NCBI GenBank assembly: GCA_031270785.1
Contig: JAISWM010000035.1
Location: 1 to 28,087 of the forward strand
Length of the DNA stretch: 28,087 bases
Direction: 5' to 3'
Origin: Oscillospiraceae bacterium
GTDB taxonomy: Bacteria; Bacillota; Clostridia; Oscillospirales; Acutalibacteraceae
Shown: in pieces, positions 14,484 through 22,146 of the stretch
How positions within the stretch are numbered: the stretch's first letter is position 1
Layout of the letters: each line of letters begins with the position of its first letter
The notes under the pieces: model-generated
The model's input: the letters and a program-made list of their open reading frames with translations, nothing else
Told to the model about the DNA's origin: nothing
The model's database searches: none
Program-made: the position numbers and the translations under genes

Positions 14484-16782
14484 ATACAATTTCTTCCTTT
14501 AGAGTTTGCAGATTAAACATTTCGCGGTAAATTTTGCAGTTTTTTAATAAATCATCATGTTTTCCTTCTGCGGCAATTTTCCCTTCATCCAGTACGATTA
14601 TTTTTTCCGAGTGCATTACCGCCAAGATTCTTTGAGATACAATTACAGCGGTAGAATTTTTAATATGGTTAAACAGTGATTCTCTTAAACATTTTTCAGT
14701 TTTGAAATCAAGAGACGAAAATATGTCGTCAAAAATGTATATAGGGGATTCTTTCGCTATACTTCTTGCAATGGATAATCTTTGCTTTTGCCCGCCGGAT
14801 AAATTCGCGCCATTTTGACTTATTTTAGTATGAATACCGTCTTTACTTTCTTTTATAAATTCTAAAGACCGAGCGATATCTAAATATTTTTCTAAACTGT
14901 TTTCTGAAATATTTGGATTGGAAACTTTAATGTTAGATTCAATATTGCCTGAAAACAGCATACTGCTTTGGGGAGTATATGAAATTTTTTCCCTGAGTTC
15001 CTTTTGAGTTATGTCTTTTATATTTAAACCATCAACTAAAATTTCTCCGTCAGTTACATCATACAGCCTGAGTATGAGCTTTAATAAAGTGGATTTTCCC
15101 GAGCCTGTACTCCCTATGATAGCGGTGGTTTTTCCGGGCTTGGCTGTAAAATTTATATTTTGAATTACGTCTTTTTTGGCGTTATCATACCTAAAAGATA
15201 CATTTTTAAATTCGATTTCCCCTTTAAATGCTTCATTAAAATGCAAAGGCGATAGCGGATCTTTTATATAAATTTCTTTTCCGAGTATCTCATATATTCT
15301 GTTTATGGATATCATGGCTTGGGGAAGCGTGGCGATCATCATTATAATCATTAAAAAAGCTCCGATTACCATTGCGGCATATTGCATAAACGCCATCATA
15401 TCTCCGACTTGCATTTGAGATTCTTGTATTTGATACGCACTTAGCCATATTATCAGTAGGCTTATTAAATTTACAAATACTGTTAAAATTGGAGACATGA
15501 ATGCTGATACTTTTGTTACGAATGAAGATATACTTGTCAGTTCTTGATTTGCCTTTGTAAAACGTTTTTCTTCCAATTTATCGTTCCCGAATATTCTAAT
15601 GGTAGCTGCACCGGATATTCTTTCTTTGAGTATTAAATTGAATTTATCCACAAGTTTTTGAATAAGTTCTATTTTAGGGAAGATTATAAATAAACCTATT
15701 AAAATAATTCCTGCCGAAACTAATGCCCCGAGGGCTATGGTCCAACTCATGGAAACGCTTTTTTGCAAAGCCATTATTATACCGCCGATTAGCATAAATG
15801 GCGGCACAAAACATTGCATTGCCATTAAAATAAAGCTCTTTACCTGCGATACGTCATTTGTTGTCCTGGTAATTAGGGAGGCTGTGGAAATTTCATCAAA
15901 TTCTTTTATGGAAAAATTTTCTACTTTTTGAAATACGTCTGATCGTAAGTTCATTGAAATAGCCGCGGACATTTTAGCTGAAAAATAATTTTGAATAACA
16001 GTAATTATTATGCTAAGTATCGTAATTAAAAGCATTATTAGTCCTGATTTTAATATGTATGATTTTTGAATTTTAAAAGTGTCCATATTCATGTCTGCAT
16101 ATATTTTTTTATTTATGGAGCATGCGGCTTGGGTGCTGTTTATAGACGCGTTTATATTTTGAAGATTTTCTATGTTTTTGCCATAGCCGTCTTTTTCGAG
16201 CTGATCTATTTTTTCATATAAGCTTTCAAGGTTTATTTCGGAGTAATTGTTTGTTTGGTTTGTTTGGTTTGTTTGATTTTCTGAATAACCTGAAAATATA
16301 ATATATTTTATGACGCAGTTTGCGGCTTCTGAAAAGCAAGTTTCTAAATTTTGTTTGTCAGCATCCGAAATAGAATCATTTAATATATAAATATCTTCGT
16401 CTTTTAATATCGGATATTTTTTATTTAATGATTCCGGTGAACTGATAAAATTATAAAATTCAGACGGATTACTTTTTAAATTGTTTTTAATCGATTTATT
16501 ATCAATGCGGGTGTAAGTTTTAGACATGATTTCTTGCTGAGACTTATTCATAAAACAAGAAAGCAATCTATACGGCTTAGTAGCCATAGCTTCCGGCACG
16601 GGGTTTTCTATTCCGCCTTGATTGATTCCTACATCAATAATATTTGACATAAGGCTCGGAAGAAACAACGAACAAAATTGCTGAACTATTAGCCCAGCAA
16701 TAAGAATTAAAAATGTTATTTTGTAAGGTTTAAGGTATTTTGAAAAAAATTTCATTTTACCTATGTTAGATATTTTCGTCAT
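14476..16782 (-). CDS. ABC exporter subunit (degenerate half) with large external domain
   Basis: The 768-residue half-transporter has a first membrane helix (about 16-38), then a hydrophilic insertion of about 200 residues before the second helix, so a large domain faces outside; it contains a short QTN repeat (NQTNQTNQTN). The ATPase domain has Walker A GSTGSGKST, signature LSGGQ, Walker B IYIFDDIFS (Asp instead of the catalytic Glu) and VSQR in place of the switch His. These changes mark the non-catalytic half of a heterodimeric exporter, as in BmrC/BmrD. It begins 18 bases after the last of three paralogous genes and overlaps the next ABC gene, so it is in one operon with both. No Shine-Dalgarno is evident; the preceding spacer GATCGAGTTTAACATT is the same as between the paralogues, so translation may be coupled. 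The substrate is unknown. Confidence 0.9.
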   Translation of the reverse strand: MTKISNIGKMKFFSKYLKPYKITFLILIAGLIVQQFCSLFLPSLMSNIIDVGINQGGIENPVPEAMATKPYRLLSCFMNKSQQEIMSKTYTRIDNKSIKNNLKSNPSEFYNFISSPESLNKKYPILKDEDIYILNDSISDADKQNLETCFSEAANCVIKYIIFSGYSENQTNQTNQTNNYSEINLESLYEKIDQLEKDGYGKNIENLQNINASINSTQAACSINKKIYADMNMDTFKIQKSYILKSGLIMLLITILSIIITVIQNYFSAKMSAAISMNLRSDVFQKVENFSIKEFDEISTASLITRTTNDVSQVKSFILMAMQCFVPPFMLIGGIIMALQKSVSMSWTIALGALVSAGIILIGLFIIFPKIELIQKLVDKFNLILKERISGAATIRIFGNDKLEEKRFTKANQELTSISSFVTKVSAFMSPILTVFVNLISLLIIWLSAYQIQESQMQVGDMMAFMQYAAMVIGAFLMIIMMIATLPQAMISINRIYEILGKEIYIKDPLSPLHFNEAFKGEIEFKNVSFRYDNAKKDVIQNINFTAKPGKTTAIIGSTGSGKSTLLKLILRLYDVTDGEILVDGLNIKDITQKELREKISYTPQSSMLFSGNIESNIKVSNPNISENSLEKYLDIARSLEFIKESKDGIHTKISQNGANLSGGQKQRLSIARSIAKESPIYIFDDIFSSLDFKTEKCLRESLFNHIKNSTAVIVSQRILAVMHSEKIIVLDEGKIAAEGKHDDLLKNCKIYREMFNLQTLKEEIVYE

Positions 16783-16800
16783 AATGTTAAACTCGATCTT

Positions 16801-17586
16801 TTAAAATTTTTTAGTTTCTAAAACTTTAAGAGTTTTATCTACCGCTGCTCCCAGCATTATTTTATGATTTTTTTTAAGCTGGTTAAGTACCGCTATAGTG
16901 CTTGCCTTACTTTTCTTTTTTTTGGCAACCTGGATGAGTGTTAATGTTGAGCTGTTTTTTACAATTTTTGCTCTTTCTTTTGTTTTACTTGACCCATTAA
17001 ACCGATTGTTTACCTTCTCCTGAAATTCTGACATTTTATCTTTACAAGTTTCAATAATGCTTTCAGCGGCACTTTTTATATCTTTGACATGCCGGTTTTT
17101 TTCTTCCGGTATATAATATCCTATTAATTCACGGTTCAAATACTCTACGTCCGATTTCAATTTTTTGAACTTGCCATACACATTAAGTAACTTCAACATC
17201 TCGGGATGGCATGTAAATGTGCCATTTAATTCCTCTACTAAGGGTTTTATACACTCTCTGTCGTCTTTTTCATTTAATTGTGTACAAGACCGTATGCAGT
17301 TCACTATTCTATTCATATCGGAATAGTCAGAAAAATCTCTTTCAAGTTCCGGGCATTGCTTAGCAAGTCCCTTTTCGACATAAGACTCATATTGCTGCCG
17401 GACTTTTTTCCAATTAATTTTACTGTGAGTTTCCTTCTCTATCCCTTTAGCTTCTTTAACTGCTTTATTAAGTGGTTTTAGAAAATCTTCTAATGTACAG
17501 TCCCTCAGTTCAACAGATTCATTTAAGTTTTGAACCGCGGCAGTATAGTTTAAAATTATTTGTTTATATTTAGTAGTAGGCGCCAT
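16801..17586 (-). CDS. Unrecognised lysine-rich protein, tandem paralogue 1 of 3
   Basis: This 261-residue protein has no signal peptide or membrane helix; it is predicted to be mostly helical, soluble and basic. About the first 48 residues (MAPTTKYKQIILNY, then SVELRDCTLEDFLKPLNKAV) and the last 60 (KTKERAKIVK to LETKKF) are nearly identical to the two upstream paralogues, while the centre differs strongly. Central CTQLNEK is shared with paralogue 3 only. AAAGGAG precedes the ATG. It is the paralogue next to the ABC exporter, 18 bases from it. I recognise no family or function. A cytosolic partner or exported substrate of the transporter is possible, but no leader (such as a double-Gly site) is seen. 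Confidence 0.8.
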   Translation of the reverse strand: MAPTTKYKQIILNYTAAVQNLNESVELRDCTLEDFLKPLNKAVKEAKGIEKETHSKINWKKVRQQYESYVEKGLAKQCPELERDFSDYSDMNRIVNCIRSCTQLNEKDDRECIKPLVEELNGTFTCHPEMLKLLNVYGKFKKLKSDVEYLNRELIGYYIPEEKNRHVKDIKSAAESIIETCKDKMSEFQEKVNNRFNGSSKTKERAKIVKNSSTLTLIQVAKKKKSKASTIAVLNQLKKNHKIMLGAAVDKTLKVLETKKF

Positions 17587-17622
17587 AAGCCATCACTCCT
17601 TTATAATGTTAAACTCGATCTT
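17587..17622 (-). repeat. Conserved 36-bp spacer between the paralogues
   Basis: On the minus strand AAAGATCGAGTTTAACATT follows each paralogue's stop, and a ribosome site with GTGATGGCTT precedes each start. The same spacer is at 18394-18429, and its first 18 bases are at 16783-16800 before the ABC gene. This shows that the paralogues arose by tandem duplication of a unit of gene plus spacer. Confidence 0.85.
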
Positions 17623-18393
17623 TTAAAATTTTTTAGTTTCTAAAACTTTAAGAGTTTTATCTACCGCTGCTCCCAGCATTATTTTATGATTTTTTTTAAG
17701 CTGGTTAAGTACCGCTGTAGTGTTTTTCTTATTTGGACCTTTTTTGGCAGCCTGGATGAGTGTTAATGTTTGGCTGCTTTTTACAATTTTTGCTCTTTCT
17801 TTTGTTTTACTTGACCCACTAAACTTAGAGTCTGCTACCGCCCGAAATTTTAATAGGGGGCTTTCACAAGTTTTACAAAAGCTTTCCGTGGCGCTTTTTA
17901 CACGTTGGGAAACTGTTTCTGACGACACACCATTTCTTAAGCTACGTTGTGAACTCTCTACAGCCGATTTCAAATCGCTGAACTCGCCATACACACGAAC
18001 TCCCTTCATTGCATAGACATAGACCTTGTCTATGGTATCTAATCTCTCTGCTAAGGATTCTACATTCTTTTTTGTATCTCTGGAAACATTTTTACCTGCT
18101 GACTGCATTTTGCTCATTACTTTATTTACATCGAAATAGTCAGAAAGATCCTTTTCAAGTTCCGGGCATTGCTTAACAAGTTCATTTTCGACATAAGACT
18201 CATATTGCTGCAGGACTTTTTTCCAATTAATTTTACGGTGGCCCACTACCCCTTTAGCTTCTTTAACTGCTTTATTAAGTGGTTTTAGAAAATGTTCTAA
18301 TGTACAGTTCCTCAGTTCAACAGATTTATTTAAGTTTTGAACCGCGGCAGTATAGTTTAAAATTATTTGTTTATATTTAGTAGTAGGCGCCAT
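17623..18393 (-). CDS. Unrecognised lysine-rich protein, tandem paralogue 2 of 3
   Basis: The product has 256 residues and the same plan as its neighbours: a conserved N-terminus (MAPTTKYKQIILNYTAAVQ, identical to paralogue 1), a variable centre and a conserved basic C-terminus ending AAVDKTLKVLETKKF. In the centre it lacks the CTQLNEK segment of the other two and has instead KMQSAGKNVSRDTKKNVESL. After the N-terminal block it has VVGHRKINW where the others have IEKxTHxKINW. GAAGAGG is the ribosome site. It has no signal peptide and no membrane segment. Function unknown; the high identity of its ends to paralogue 1 against the different centre suggests recombination or diversifying selection. 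Confidence 0.8.
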   Translation of the reverse strand: MAPTTKYKQIILNYTAAVQNLNKSVELRNCTLEHFLKPLNKAVKEAKGVVGHRKINWKKVLQQYESYVENELVKQCPELEKDLSDYFDVNKVMSKMQSAGKNVSRDTKKNVESLAERLDTIDKVYVYAMKGVRVYGEFSDLKSAVESSQRSLRNGVSSETVSQRVKSATESFCKTCESPLLKFRAVADSKFSGSSKTKERAKIVKSSQTLTLIQAAKKGPNKKNTTAVLNQLKKNHKIMLGAAVDKTLKVLETKKF

Positions 18394-18429
18394 AAGCCAT
18401 CACCTCTTCGTAATGTTAAACTCGATCTT

Positions 18430-19212
18430 TTAAAATTCTTTAGTGTCTAAAACTTTAAGAGTTTTATCTACCGCTGCTCCCAGCATTGTTTTATGATTTT
18501 TTTTAAGCTGGTTAAGTACCGCTGTAGTATTTTTCTTATTTGTCTTTTTTTTGGCAGCCTGGATGAGTGTTAATGTTTGGCTGCTTTTTACAATTTTTGC
18601 TCTTTCTTTTGTTTTCTTTGAATCCATAAACCAAAAGTCTGCTTCCCTCTGAAGACCCGATATATTCTCTTTACAAATTCCAACAATTCTTTCTGCGATG
18701 CTTATTATACTTTGGACACGTTGGGAATACCTTTTTTGTTTCAAAGACTCTACGTCCGGTTTCAATTTGGTGACCAGTTCACCCCCCTTAAGTGACTTTA
18801 TTGTATTGGGATAGCCTTTAAATACGTTCTTTAATTTCCGTTCTGATAATTCTACATTCCTATCCTTGTCTGCGGCTTTTTTTTCATTTAATTGTGTACA
18901 AGGCAGTATGTAGTACATCATGCCCTTTATATCAAAATATCTACAAAAAACCTTTTCAAGTTTCGGGCATTGCTCAATAAGTTCCTGGGCACAAAGCGAC
19001 CAGCGCCACCGTTGTTTTTTTACTTTATCCCAATTGATTTTACGGTGAGTGTCCTTCTCTATCCCTTTAGCTTCTTTAACTGCTTTATTGAGTGGCTTTA
19101 GAAAGTGTTCTAATGTACAATTCCTCAGTTCAACAGATTCATTTAAGTTTTGAACCTCGGCAGTATAGTTTAAAATTATTTGTCTATACTGAATAATACT
19201 AATAAGCGACAT
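18430..19212 (-). CDS. Unrecognised lysine-rich protein, tandem paralogue 3 of 3
   Basis: This is the first and most divergent of the three paralogues, 260 residues. The first eight residues (MSLISIIQ) differ from MAPTTKYK; then YRQIILNYTAEVQNLNESVE and the common block follow. The centre includes KKQRWRWSLCAQELIEQCP and CTQLNEKKA, and the end is AAVDKTLKVLDTKEF. AAGAGGTGATGGCTT precedes the ATG. It lies 47 bases after prfB without a visible terminator, so prfB, the paralogues and the ABC genes may form one transcript. It has no signal peptide, membrane helix or recognised domain. Confidence 0.8.
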   Translation of the reverse strand: MSLISIIQYRQIILNYTAEVQNLNESVELRNCTLEHFLKPLNKAVKEAKGIEKDTHRKINWDKVKKQRWRWSLCAQELIEQCPKLEKVFCRYFDIKGMMYYILPCTQLNEKKAADKDRNVELSERKLKNVFKGYPNTIKSLKGGELVTKLKPDVESLKQKRYSQRVQSIISIAERIVGICKENISGLQREADFWFMDSKKTKERAKIVKSSQTLTLIQAAKKKTNKKNTTAVLNQLKKNHKTMLGAAVDKTLKVLDTKEF

Positions 19213-19259
19213 AAGCCATCACCTCTTTATCGCTATTTTATACAAAAAGCCAACATATG

Positions 19260-20366
19260 TCAAGCATTTATTATAAATTTTAGATAGGAATTTATAAAAT
19301 CATCAATTTCGCCGTCCATAACAGCTGAAACATTTCCGGCTTCACATCCCGTTCGGTGATCTTTGACCAGTGTATAGGGCATAAATATATATGATCTTAT
19401 TTGCGAACCCCAAGTAATTTCTTTTTGCACACCTTTAATGTCTTCTATTTTTTCAAGGTGTTCACGCTCTTTTATTTCTAAGAGTTTTGATTTTAACATT
19501 TTCATGGCCATATCGCGGTTTTGGTGCTGGCTTCGCTCATTTTGGCAAGCTACTACAATGCCGGTTGGAATATGCGTAAGCCTGACGGCGGAAGACGTTT
19601 TATTTACGTGTTGGCCTCCTGCTCCGCTGGCTCTGAAGACGTCCATTTGTATGTCGTCCGGGGATATTTCTATATTAATTTTGTCATCAATTTCCGGTAT
19701 TGCTTCAATGGACGCGAATGAAGTGTGCCTTCTCCCGGATGAGTCAAAAGGTGATATTCTGACCAGTCTGTGAACCCCCGACTCTCCTTTTAAATATCCA
19801 TAGGCATTTTCCCCTTCTATGAGTATGGAAGCGCTTTTAAGCCCCGCTTCTTCGCCGTCTAAGTAATCCAATAATTTTACTTTGTATCCGTGCCTTTCCG
19901 CAAATCTTGAATACATTCTGTAAAGCATCTCCACCCAGTCCTGCGCTTCCGTTCCGCCGGCCCCAGCATGAAAAGTAAGGATTGCGTTATTTAAGTCATA
20001 TTCCCCTGTTAGGAGTGTAGCTGTAATTTGATTTTCTAAATTGACGCTGATATTTTTTATTTGGGATTTGATATCCTGCACTAATGATAAATCTTCTTCC
20101 ATATTGCAAATTTCTATTAAATCTGATACATCATTGTAAGATTTTTCAAGGGCGATAAATTTACTTAGTTTTGCTTTTGCACAGCTTGCTTTTGAAAGTA
20201 TTTTCTGAGCGTTTTTAGGGTCATCCCAAAAATCGGCAAAAGAAGACTTTTCTTGAGCGTTTTTTATTTCTTCATCGAGATGCTTTATGTTTATAGCTTC
20301 TTTTAAAGACTCCAGCTGTGGCTTTAAAGATACAAGCTCTGATTTTAATTCTTCAAACTGTACCAT
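19260..20366 (-). CDS. prfB: Peptide chain release factor 2 (no programmed frameshift)
   Basis: RF2 recognises UAA and UGA stop codons in the ribosome and triggers peptide release. The stop-recognition tripeptide SPF is at 205-207 and the catalytic GGQ at 250-252 (in ASGAGGQHVNKTSSAVR). The length of 368 residues is normal. The frame is open from the first codon: the usual in-frame UGA near codon 26 and its CTTTGA slippery site are absent, so the common autoregulatory +1 frameshift is missing. The ATG at 20366 is chosen because AGGAGGT is six bases upstream; a GTG three codons earlier overlaps that ribosome site. It is separated from holB by a cluster of miniature elements. Confidence 0.95.
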   Translation of the reverse strand: MVQFEELKSELVSLKPQLESLKEAINIKHLDEEIKNAQEKSSFADFWDDPKNAQKILSKASCAKAKLSKFIALEKSYNDVSDLIEICNMEEDLSLVQDIKSQIKNISVNLENQITATLLTGEYDLNNAILTFHAGAGGTEAQDWVEMLYRMYSRFAERHGYKVKLLDYLDGEEAGLKSASILIEGENAYGYLKGESGVHRLVRISPFDSSGRRHTSFASIEAIPEIDDKINIEISPDDIQMDVFRASGAGGQHVNKTSSAVRLTHIPTGIVVACQNERSQHQNRDMAMKMLKSKLLEIKEREHLEKIEDIKGVQKEITWGSQIRSYIFMPYTLVKDHRTGCEAGNVSAVMDGEIDDFINSYLKFIINA

Positions 20367-20393
20367 TGTTAACACCTCCTGGTATTACCTACA

Positions 20394-20449
20394 CTTTCCC
20401 CCGCCTTCGGCGGGGGAAAGATGTTATCAATTGATTTGAACCATAATCC
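20394..20449 (+). mobile_element. Truncated family 1 element (hairpin and right arm)
   Basis: Hairpin CCCCCGCC-TTC-GGCGGGGG is followed by the arm GATGTTATCAATTGATTTGA ending ATAATCC. The left arm is missing. It abuts the next element directly. Confidence 0.7.
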
Positions 20450-20545
20450 GGTCATGTCTCAAAATAGTTTAAATTCTTTCTTTCTCCCTGCCATCGGCGG
20501 GAGAAAGAACAAAAATGCCACCGTTTTAAAAAGTTTGTACTATAT
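20450..20545 (+). mobile_element. Chimeric element (family 1 left arm, hairpin, family 2 right arm)
   Basis: It starts GGTCATGTCTCAAAATAGTT, has the hairpin TCTCCCTGCC-ATC-GGCGGGAGA and ends GTTTGTACTATA, the family 2 end. The junction ATAATCC|GGTCATG with the preceding copy resembles that between the two later copies (ACAATCC|GGTCATG). Confidence 0.7.
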
Positions 20546-20567
20546 CCGTTTTTTTCCCCGCGGGTTC

Positions 20568-20657
20568 GGTCGCGCCATAAAATAGTTGAAATCCCTTCTT
20601 TCACCCCCGCCGATTCGCGGGGGAAAAGATATTATCAATTAATTTGACCCACAATCC
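20568..20657 (+). mobile_element. Family 1 miniature element, 90 bp
   Basis: It starts GGTCGCGCCATAAAATAGTT and ends TTTGACCCACAATCC. The hairpin loop is enlarged (CCCCCGCC-GATT-CGCGGGGG). It is joined without a gap to the next copy. Confidence 0.78.
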
Positions 20658-20747
20658 GGTCATGTCTCAAAACAGTTGAAACTTCTTCTTTCTCCCCCCG
20701 CCTTTGGCGGGGGAGAAAGATATTACCAACTAATTTGGATCACAACC
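20658..20747 (+). mobile_element. Family 1 miniature element, 90 bp, abutting the previous copy
   Basis: It starts GGTCATGTCTCAAAACAGTT and ends TTTGGATCACAACC. The hairpin stem is TCTCCCCCCGCC with GGCGGGGGAGA, showing paired changes (TCTCC with GGAGA) relative to the consensus. Confidence 0.78.
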
Positions 20748-20772
20748 AAAAAACGGATGTTTTTCAAGCGCA

Positions 20773-21597
20773 TTAACCCAAGGCGGACATTAAATTTGAA
20801 CACAGATAACATGACAGCAAAGGTAGATTTATATTTCTTTCGGTTAAATTTTCACCTTCTTTAAATATATTTAATATGGAAATAATTTGCGCGTTGGTTA
20901 GGAGCGAAGCGCCGCCATTATTGGCTGCATAGTTTTCTAGGAGCAAATTTTTTAAGTATTCTAAAAATTTTGCAAAATTATTTCTTTCTTTTAAAAACCC
21001 GGAAATTATTTTGAGTATTTCCAATTCATTTTTATTTAAAAGACTTTCAATGAACTTTTTCGGCTCGGTGAATATATCGGCATCGACTTCATTTTCACCG
21101 CTATAAATTTTAAAGCAAGTCAGCCTTGATATAACCGTATCCAGAAGTTTTAACATACTGGAACATATCATTATGAAAATAACACTTTTTGGTGGCTCTT
21201 CCAAAATTTTTAAAAATGCATTCTGAGCTTGAGGCGTAATAATATGAGCGTCCGGGAAAATATATATTTTATAGTCAGATTCATTTGGAATAACATACGC
21301 GGTTTGTTTTAGTAATCTGATTGTATCTATTCCAATCGTTTTTTGGTTATTTTGCGGCTTTATTATTTCTATATCCGGGTGAATATTACCGGATATTTTG
21401 GCGCAGCTATCACAATTATTGCACGGGGTATTTTGTGTATCTCGGCACATCAAGGTTTTTGCTATATTTACGGCTACATCAACGCATAAATTTTTATTGC
21501 CGGACTCAAGGAGCATTGCGTGAGGGACGGTTTTTTTTACCGCCAGATCATATATTTTTTTAATTTGTTTATTTTTTGAAAAATTTTCCTTTGCCAT
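20773..21597 (-). CDS. holB: DNA polymerase III delta' subunit
   Basis: The delta' subunit is part of the clamp loader at the replication fork. The 274-residue protein keeps the AAA+ layout of the family: PHAMLLESGNKN at the position of a degenerate, non-ATP-binding Walker A, four zinc-ligand Cys (C51, C59, C62, C65), PDIEIIKP, IDTIRLLKQ, ILEEPP and the sensor region VISRLTC. The C-terminal collar domain is shorter than average. It follows yaaQ by 4 bases with its ribosome site (AAAAGG) inside the end of yaaQ, so the two are co-expressed. In B. subtilis yaaR lies between them, and it is missing here. Confidence 0.92.
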   Translation of the reverse strand: MAKENFSKNKQIKKIYDLAVKKTVPHAMLLESGNKNLCVDVAVNIAKTLMCRDTQNTPCNNCDSCAKISGNIHPDIEIIKPQNNQKTIGIDTIRLLKQTAYVIPNESDYKIYIFPDAHIITPQAQNAFLKILEEPPKSVIFIMICSSMLKLLDTVISRLTCFKIYSGENEVDADIFTEPKKFIESLLNKNELEILKIISGFLKERNNFAKFLEYLKNLLLENYAANNGGASLLTNAQIISILNIFKEGENLTERNINLPLLSCYLCSNLMSALG

Positions 21598-21601
21598 TTA
21601 T

Positions 21602-21925
21602 CTATACCTTTTCATATTGTATTACATCCAGTACGAATATAGTAGCGCCGCCGACTGTGACTTCAAAAGTCAGTGCGCTCATTATACCCATGTCAATCGG
21701 CATGGCACTTGGCATGATTTGTGTTCTTTTGCTGCTGCACCGGGAAATTATATCAATTACTTTTTTGACTTTGCTATCCTCCACGCCGGTGATTAATGTG
21801 GTGTTCCCGGACCTTAAAAATCCGCCGGTAGTAGCTAATTTCGTCACTTGAATTTTTTCTTCGGTAAGGGCGCTCATTACTACTTGGGAGTCTTCTTTAC
21901 TCATAATCGTAAGTACCAGTTTCAT
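21602..21925 (-). CDS. darA: Cyclic-di-AMP receptor, PII-like (DarA/PstA/YaaQ family)
   Basis: This 107-residue PII-like protein forms trimers that bind the second messenger c-di-AMP in Firmicutes. TTGGFLRSGN (32-41) and the GVEDSKV and CSSKR segments are characteristic and include ligand-contact positions of the family. AGGAGG lies 9 bases before the ATG, an ideal ribosome site. A nested mobile element with an 8-bp target duplication (21940-21947) sits directly upstream of this ribosome site, so leader RNA or promoter has been altered. The gene is downstream of a decarboxylase and upstream of holB, the B. subtilis yaa order without tmk. Confidence 0.93.
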   Translation of the reverse strand: MKLVLTIMSKEDSQVVMSALTEEKIQVTKLATTGGFLRSGNTTLITGVEDSKVKKVIDIISRCSSKRTQIMPSAMPIDMGIMSALTFEVTVGGATIFVLDVIQYEKV

Positions 21926-21947
21926 GTTGATTTTTCCTCCTGAAAAG

Positions 21948-22128
21948 GGTTGTGGGTCAAATTAGTTGATAATATCTTTCCCCCGCGAGTTGGGTCGCGC
22001 CATAAAATAGTTGAAATTCTTTCTTTTCCCCCCCCGCCACAGGCGGGGGGGAAAGATATTATCAACTAATTTGACCCACAACCGGCAGAGGTAAAAGAAG
22101 GGATTTTAACTATTTTGAGGCATGGCCC
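21948..22128 (-). mobile_element. Family 1 element with a second family 1 nested in its hairpin, duplication CTGAAAAG
   Basis: The outer element starts GGTTGTGGGTCAAATTAGTT and ends GAGGCATGGCCC. CTGAAAAG is on both sides (21940-21947, 22129-22136). Its hairpin is interrupted after CCCCCGCGAGTTG by a complete inverted copy (21993-22083, GGTCGCGCC...CCCACAACC). The inner copy has no recognisable 8-bp duplication. The nest fills nearly all of the space where tmk would be expected. Confidence 0.85.
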
Positions 22129-22146
22129 CTGAAAAGATGCTCTTGG

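Larger units (their letters stand above)
20367..20772. other. Non-coding cluster of four miniature elements between holB and prfB
   Basis: Apart from the prfB ribosome site (AGGAGG at about 20373-20378) the whole stretch is repeats: a truncated family 1 copy (20394-20449), a family 1 / family 2 chimera (20450-20545), a GC-rich half hairpin (20553-20567) and two abutting family 1 copies (20568-20657, 20658-20747). No gene is seen. Confidence 0.7.

Noticed and set aside
20367..20375. GTG start of prfB three codons upstream
   Set aside because: It overlaps the AGGAGGT ribosome site that serves the ATG at 20366.
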